A stretch of DNA of 7,678 bases from Actinomycetota bacterium. GTDB taxonomy: Bacteria; Actinomycetota; Actinomycetes; Nanopelagicales; Nanopelagicaceae. The stretch covers positions 1 to 7,678 of the forward strand of contig WLHG01000044.1 in assembly GCA_009702845.1 (NCBI GenBank), in the 5' to 3' direction. This document shows, one piece after another, positions 4,319-7,678 of the stretch. Under the pieces are notes generated by a model. It did not search any database. It was given only the letters and a program-made list of their open reading frames with translations, and was not told where the DNA came from. Position 1 is the stretch's first letter, and each line of letters starts with the position of its first letter. Made by a program: the position numbers and the translations under genes.

Positions 4319-5785
4319 TTATTCCCCACTCACCTGGGCGATTTCTATCGCTTGTGCTAGCCCCCCGTCAACTCGAGCGTGAATCGCCGTTCCAGCCTCC
4401 ACATACTCCTCTGAAAATATCTCTCCATGCTCATGTATCGCGTGAATCAGGTCACCTCTGCTGTATGGAATCACCGCTGTGATCTCAACACTCGGTCTTG
4501 GCAAGAGGCTTTCAATGGCATGAACTAAAGCATCAACACCAAATCCAGTGCGCACAGAGAATGCAAAACTATTGGGCTCTTTGCGCAGAATCTCCATAAC
4601 TTTTTCAGGATCGGCAATATCGACTTTATTGATTGCAATAATCTCAGGAATTTCTGCTCCGCCAATTTCGGCAATGACTTGTCGCACGGCCCGAATTTGT
4701 TCAAATGGATCGGTGTGTGATCCATCGACTACGTGCACGATGACATCGGCGCCAGAGACTTCTTCTAGGGTGGATTTAAATGCATCGATTAATTGATGTG
4801 GCAAATGTCGAACAAAACCAACAGTGTCGGTAAGTGTATATACGCGCCCATCGCTGGTTGAAGATTTGCGAACCGTTGGATCCAGCGTTGCAAAGAGTGC
4901 ATTTTCTACAAGGACTCCGGCATCAGTTAAGCGGTTTAATAGCGATGATTTACCTGCATTTGTATAGCCCGCAATTGCAACCGATGGAATATTAAAACGC
5001 TTTCGTTCTTGGCGTTTAGTATCGCGCGATGTTTTCATTTGCGCGATTTCACCACGCAGTTTTGCCATCTTGTCTCGAATTCGACGTCGATCTGTTTCGA
5101 TCTTTGTCTCACCTGGTCCACGTCCACCAATTCCGGCGCCACCGGCTGCTCGTCCACCGACTTGGCGTGAGAGTGAATCACCCCAACCGCGAAGCCTAGG
5201 AAGAAGATATGCAATCTGGGCGAGCTCGACTTGAGCCTTGCCTTCTTTACTCTTTGCATGCTGCGCGAAGATATCCAAAATAAGTGCGGTGCGATCTACA
5301 ACCTTGACTTTTACTTTTTCTTCTAGCTGGCGCAGCTGTGAAGGTGAGAGCTCGCCATCGCAGATGACAGTGTCAGCGCCTGTAGCTATAACGACTTGTC
5401 GTAACTCTTCAACTTTTCCAGAGCCAATATATGTCGCGGGATCTGGTTTGTCGCGGCGCTGAATCAAACCCTCAAGAACTTCAGAGCCTGCCGTTTCGGC
5501 TAACGCCTTTAGTTCGGCCAAAGAGTTTTCAGCCATCGTTGAAGTTCCTTCGGTCCAAACACCAACTAAGACCACACGTTCTAGCTGTAACTGACGATAT
5601 TCGGCCTCGGAGATATCTTGAAGCTCTGTTGAAAAACCTCGTACGCGACGCAGTGCATGGCGCTCTGAGAGTTCAAGAGTTGGATCTACTAACTCATCAC
5701 TCTCGGATGAATCGTATTCTGCGGCAATGCGCGCACTCTCGCGCATTAAAGCCTCGAACTGATCTCCTACATCTTTATTAGGCAT
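4319..5785 (-). CDS. hflX: Ribosome-associated GTPase HflX
   Basis: HflX is a cytoplasmic GTPase of the OBG-HflX superfamily that binds the 50S subunit and, in studied bacteria, splits stalled or hibernating 70S ribosomes during stress. The 488-aa protein has a 70-residue variable N-terminus. The HflX N-terminal domain follows at about 70-200 (ATYIGSGKVEEL 117-128, VDRTALILDIFAQHAKSKEGKAQVELAQ ending at 190), then the glycine-rich linker GRGPGETKIETDRRRI (221-236) and a long helix to about 262. The G domain carries G1 GYTNAGKSS (273-281), G3 DTVGF (320-324) and G4 NKVD (386-389); the C-terminal domain ends at 488. The ATG at 5785 overlaps the end of dapF by 8 bp and has GGAG at 5793-5796, 7 nt upstream. 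It is the fourth gene of the miaB-miaA-dapF-hflX operon. All key residues are intact. Confidence 0.97.
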   Translation of the reverse strand: MPNKDVGDQFEALMRESARIAAEYDSSESDELVDPTLELSERHALRRVRGFSTELQDISEAEYRQLQLERVVLVGVWTEGTSTMAENSLAELKALAETAGSEVLEGLIQRRDKPDPATYIGSGKVEELRQVVIATGADTVICDGELSPSQLRQLEEKVKVKVVDRTALILDIFAQHAKSKEGKAQVELAQIAYLLPRLRGWGDSLSRQVGGRAAGGAGIGGRGPGETKIETDRRRIRDKMAKLRGEIAQMKTSRDTKRQERKRFNIPSVAIAGYTNAGKSSLLNRLTDAGVLVENALFATLDPTVRKSSTSDGRVYTLTDTVGFVRHLPHQLIDAFKSTLEEVSGADVIVHVVDGSHTDPFEQIRAVRQVIAEIGGAEIPEIIAINKVDIADPEKVMEILRKEPNSFAFSVRTGFGVDALVHAIESLLPRPSVEITAVIPYSRGDLIHAIHEHGEIFSEEYVEAGTAIHARVDGGLAQAIEIAQVSGE

Positions 5786-6575
5786 TAAGAAACTCCGAGA
5801 TATCTACATCTCTGACAAGAACTGCAGGTCCAACTAATGTCGCATTTGAATGTGCATCAATCGATACTTCGAGTCGACCCCCTGGTGGATTAATGATCCA
5901 CGTCGATGGCAAACGATCTTTGGTGTGCAGGACTGCCGCTAATGCCACAGCGCATGTGCCCGTTCCGCAGGATTGAGTCTCACCACTTCCACGCTCATAT
6001 ACACGCATAGCGAGTTCGTGATCACCGGTAATCTGCACAAACTCAACGTTGACTCCTTCCGGGTATGAGTCCCGAGGTCGAACTACTGGAGGCTCATTTA
6101 ATGGACCAACATCCTTCATATCTTCAACAAAGACGACGGCGTGCGGATTCCCAATACTGATGTTGTAACCATTCCAGATCGAGGAGTTTGTAGCAGCCGT
6201 GATCTCTTCGCCCTCGTTCGTGACTTGCCCCATGTTGACTGAGATGTCCCCCACCATTGGTACGCGCAGATGTTTGATGCCGTCCCGGGTATTAATTGCA
6301 AAGATTCCTTCAGGCATATGTCCGCGTTCGACCAAGTAACGTGCCATAACGCGAATACCATTTCCGCACATTTCGGCAAGTGAGCCATCGGCATTTCGAT
6401 AGTCCATAAACCACTTACCATCGCGCTTAATAATTCGAATTAAGCCATCGGCACCAATTCCACTTTCGCGATTACAGATAGCGGCAGTTTGGGCAGTCGT
6501 AATCGAATGCTCATCACTTGGATCAAATACAAGGATGAAGTCATTGTGCGTGCCGTGCCCATATGTTGCGATCAT
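5778..6575 (-). CDS. dapF: Diaminopimelate epimerase
   Basis: DapF interconverts LL- and meso-diaminopimelate without a cofactor, the penultimate step of lysine synthesis and the source of meso-DAP for peptidoglycan. The 265-aa protein is a usual length. Recognised segments are GHGTHNDF (6-13), GADGLI (41-46), NADGSLAEMCGNG (61-73) with the first catalytic cysteine C70, IGNPHAVVF (141-149), and ERGSGETQSCGTG (194-206) with the second catalytic cysteine C203. Both proton-exchanging cysteines are present, so it should be active. The ATG shares ATGA with the miaA stop and has no good Shine-Dalgarno site, implying translational coupling. Its 3' end overlaps the hflX start. miaA-dapF-hflX is a conserved actinobacterial arrangement. 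Confidence 0.97.
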   Translation of the reverse strand: MIATYGHGTHNDFILVFDPSDEHSITTAQTAAICNRESGIGADGLIRIIKRDGKWFMDYRNADGSLAEMCGNGIRVMARYLVERGHMPEGIFAINTRDGIKHLRVPMVGDISVNMGQVTNEGEEITAATNSSIWNGYNISIGNPHAVVFVEDMKDVGPLNEPPVVRPRDSYPEGVNVEFVQITGDHELAMRVYERGSGETQSCGTGTCAVALAAVLHTKDRLPSTWIINPPGGRLEVSIDAHSNATLVGPAVLVRDVDISEFLNA

Positions 6576-7486
6576 TGAATTGAGTTTATCTTCTCAAGAT
6601 GGGCCAGGACGGTCTCTAAGCGGGGTTGAATGGGAGATATCCAGGTGATGCGTCCATCACGAGAAAACCAGGTCTCTTGTCGCCTTGCATACTGTCGAGT
6701 CGCACGTTTGGTGTCTTCGCGCGCCTCATCTTCACTCATTAAACCCTTTCGAAAGGCGATCACTTGCGAATAACCAAGGGCAAGCTGGGCGGTGCGCCCC
6801 TGCGTTATTCCACTTTCCAAGAGTTGATCAACTTCACCGACAAAGCCTTGCTCCCACATGCGATCCACGCGCTCACTTATTCGAACATCTAAACTCGGGC
6901 GATCCATGACTAACCCAAATTGTCTGGCATCTGGATATCGAGAACTGGCCTCGCGCGGCAAGTTTGCAGTAAAAGGTTTTCCTGTAATTTCAATTACTTC
7001 AAGTGCTCGAATCACTCGACGTGCATTTGCTCGATCTATTGCTATCGCTGCCGCAGGATCTAACTTCTCTAATCGCTCAAAAAGTGCGCTTAAGCCAATC
7101 TCTTCCAACTCTTTCTCTAAACTCTCCCTCACGGCTGGATCGGTATCTGGAAAGTTGAGCTCGTCCAAAATCGACTTAATATATAGACCGGTTCCGCCGA
7201 CAATAATTGCGCGCTTGCCACGATTTTCAATATCAGCAACTGCAGCGCGTGCAGCGCTTTGATACCAGGCGACGGTTGAGTCTTGATTTACATCTAATAC
7301 ATCCAATAAGTGATGAGGAATTCCTTGTCGATCTTCAACGCTCAATTTAGCTGTACCGATATCCATGCCTCGGTAAATCTGCATCGAATCTGCATTGATA
7401 ATCTCGCCATCAAAGTGATGCGCTAAGGCAATAGCTAACTCACTCTTGCCGGTAGCCGTTGCCCCACAAACAACAATCAGACTCAT
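6572..7486 (-). CDS. miaA: tRNA dimethylallyltransferase (IPP transferase)
   Basis: MiaA transfers a dimethylallyl group from DMAPP to N6 of A37 in tRNAs reading UNN codons, giving i6A37. The 304-aa protein shows the P-loop GATATGKS (8-15), NADSMQIYRGMDIGTAK (31-47) with D33 expected as general base, GGTGLY (97-102), a DRANARRVIRALEV segment (151-164) and RQYARRQETWFSRD (264-277) near the C-terminus. All are hallmarks of the family and nothing is missing. Its product i6A37 is the substrate of MiaB, whose gene immediately precedes it. The miaB TGA overlaps the miaA ATG (ATGA, 7483-7486), and the miaA stop in turn overlaps the dapF start, so expression is probably coupled along the operon. No separate promoter or clear Shine-Dalgarno sequence is seen. 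Confidence 0.97.
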   Translation of the reverse strand: MSLIVVCGATATGKSELAIALAHHFDGEIINADSMQIYRGMDIGTAKLSVEDRQGIPHHLLDVLDVNQDSTVAWYQSAARAAVADIENRGKRAIIVGGTGLYIKSILDELNFPDTDPAVRESLEKELEEIGLSALFERLEKLDPAAAIAIDRANARRVIRALEVIEITGKPFTANLPREASSRYPDARQFGLVMDRPSLDVRISERVDRMWEQGFVGEVDQLLESGITQGRTAQLALGYSQVIAFRKGLMSEDEAREDTKRATRQYARRQETWFSRDGRITWISPIQPRLETVLAHLEKINSIQ

Positions 7487-7678
7487 TTTGCTAATGTCGG
7501 CATCCCGAGCATCGTGGCAGTTCGAGATGCCTCTTTATTGCGCGCCTCATGTGCATCTGCGCCACGAGTTTTACGAATCGCACCTGGAGTTCCAATTAAA
7601 TAGTGTGCCGATGCTTGTGTAATAACAACTTCAACCTCATCCCCCGGGCGGGCAGTTACAGAATTATCAAAGTGGACA
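7483..7678 (-). CDS. miaB: tRNA-2-methylthio-N6-dimethylallyladenosine synthase, C-terminal 64 residues (5' part beyond the window)
   Basis: I translated this by hand from the window edge; it ends at a TGA at 7483-7485. The visible residues form the end of a TRAM domain (VHFDNS, then ARPGDEVEVVITQASAHYLIG). The tail follows, with IRKTRGADAHEAR and the terminal LGMPTLAK, which resembles the actinobacterial MiaB tail ending in LGMPT. MiaB is a radical-SAM enzyme with two Fe-S clusters that converts i6A37 to ms2i6A37 in tRNA; the radical-SAM and UPF0004 domains lie outside the window. Position directly upstream of miaA, with an ATGA overlap, supports the identification over other MTTase family members such as RimO. 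It may be the first gene of the operon that continues to hflX. Confidence 0.85.
   Translation of the reverse strand, partial: VHFDNSVTARPGDEVEVVITQASAHYLIGTPGAIRKTRGADAHEARNKEASRTATMLGMPTLAK

Noticed and set aside
4243..4482. 79-codon plus-strand reading frame opposite the hflX 3' end
   Set aside because: More than half is antisense to the intact hflX C-terminus and the protein has no recognisable character.
5431..5781. 116-codon plus-strand frame antisense to hflX
   Set aside because: No ribosome-binding site or family resemblance; hflX is intact on the other strand.

Overview
The window is a compact stretch of an actinobacterial chromosome. The gene families (DUF3159, DUF3093, DUF4193, a pair of TrkA/RCK proteins, a TRAM-domain RNA methyltransferase) and their order follow a block known from Mycobacterium and Streptomyces. 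Base composition is only moderate in GC by eye (I did not count it), spacers are tiny and genes overlap. That suggests a streamlined freshwater actinobacterium of the acI/Nanopelagicales type; the lineage is an inference.

Layout. Positions 1-446 (minus) hold the N-terminal part of a TRAM/Fe-S uracil-5 RNA methyltransferase. Back to back with it are two tandem plus-strand TrkA-type NAD-binding K+ uptake regulators (479-1801). These run head-on into a minus-strand unit of thioesterase (2862-3446), dUTPase dut (2415-2858) and a DUF3159 membrane protein (1798-2418). Divergent from the thioesterase is a plus-strand DUF3093 membrane protein (3477-3911), which converges on a minus-strand DUF4193 zinc-ribbon protein (3908-4204). 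The rest is one minus-strand operon, miaB (3' end only) - miaA - dapF - hflX (7678 down to 4319), with overlapping start and stop codons. A 114-bp spacer (4205-4318) with an inverted repeat separates hflX from DUF4193 and is the longest non-coding stretch. No gap reaches 300 bp.

Function. This is core housekeeping: tRNA A37 modification (MiaA makes i6A, MiaB methylthiolates it), diaminopimelate epimerisation for lysine and cell wall (DapF), ribosome rescue or splitting (HflX), dUTP removal (Dut), rRNA/tRNA uracil methylation, and K+ transport regulation. I see no mobile element, CRISPR array, RNA gene, defence system or other novel system.

The most interesting signals are architectural. At both divergent junctions (32 and 30 bp between start codons) each of the four genes has a TANNNT -10 motif about 7-13 bases before its start codon and no Shine-Dalgarno sequence, which fits back-to-back leaderless promoters. 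At both convergent junctions the two opposing stop codons share one TTAA, a 4-bp overlap that leaves no room for an intergenic terminator.
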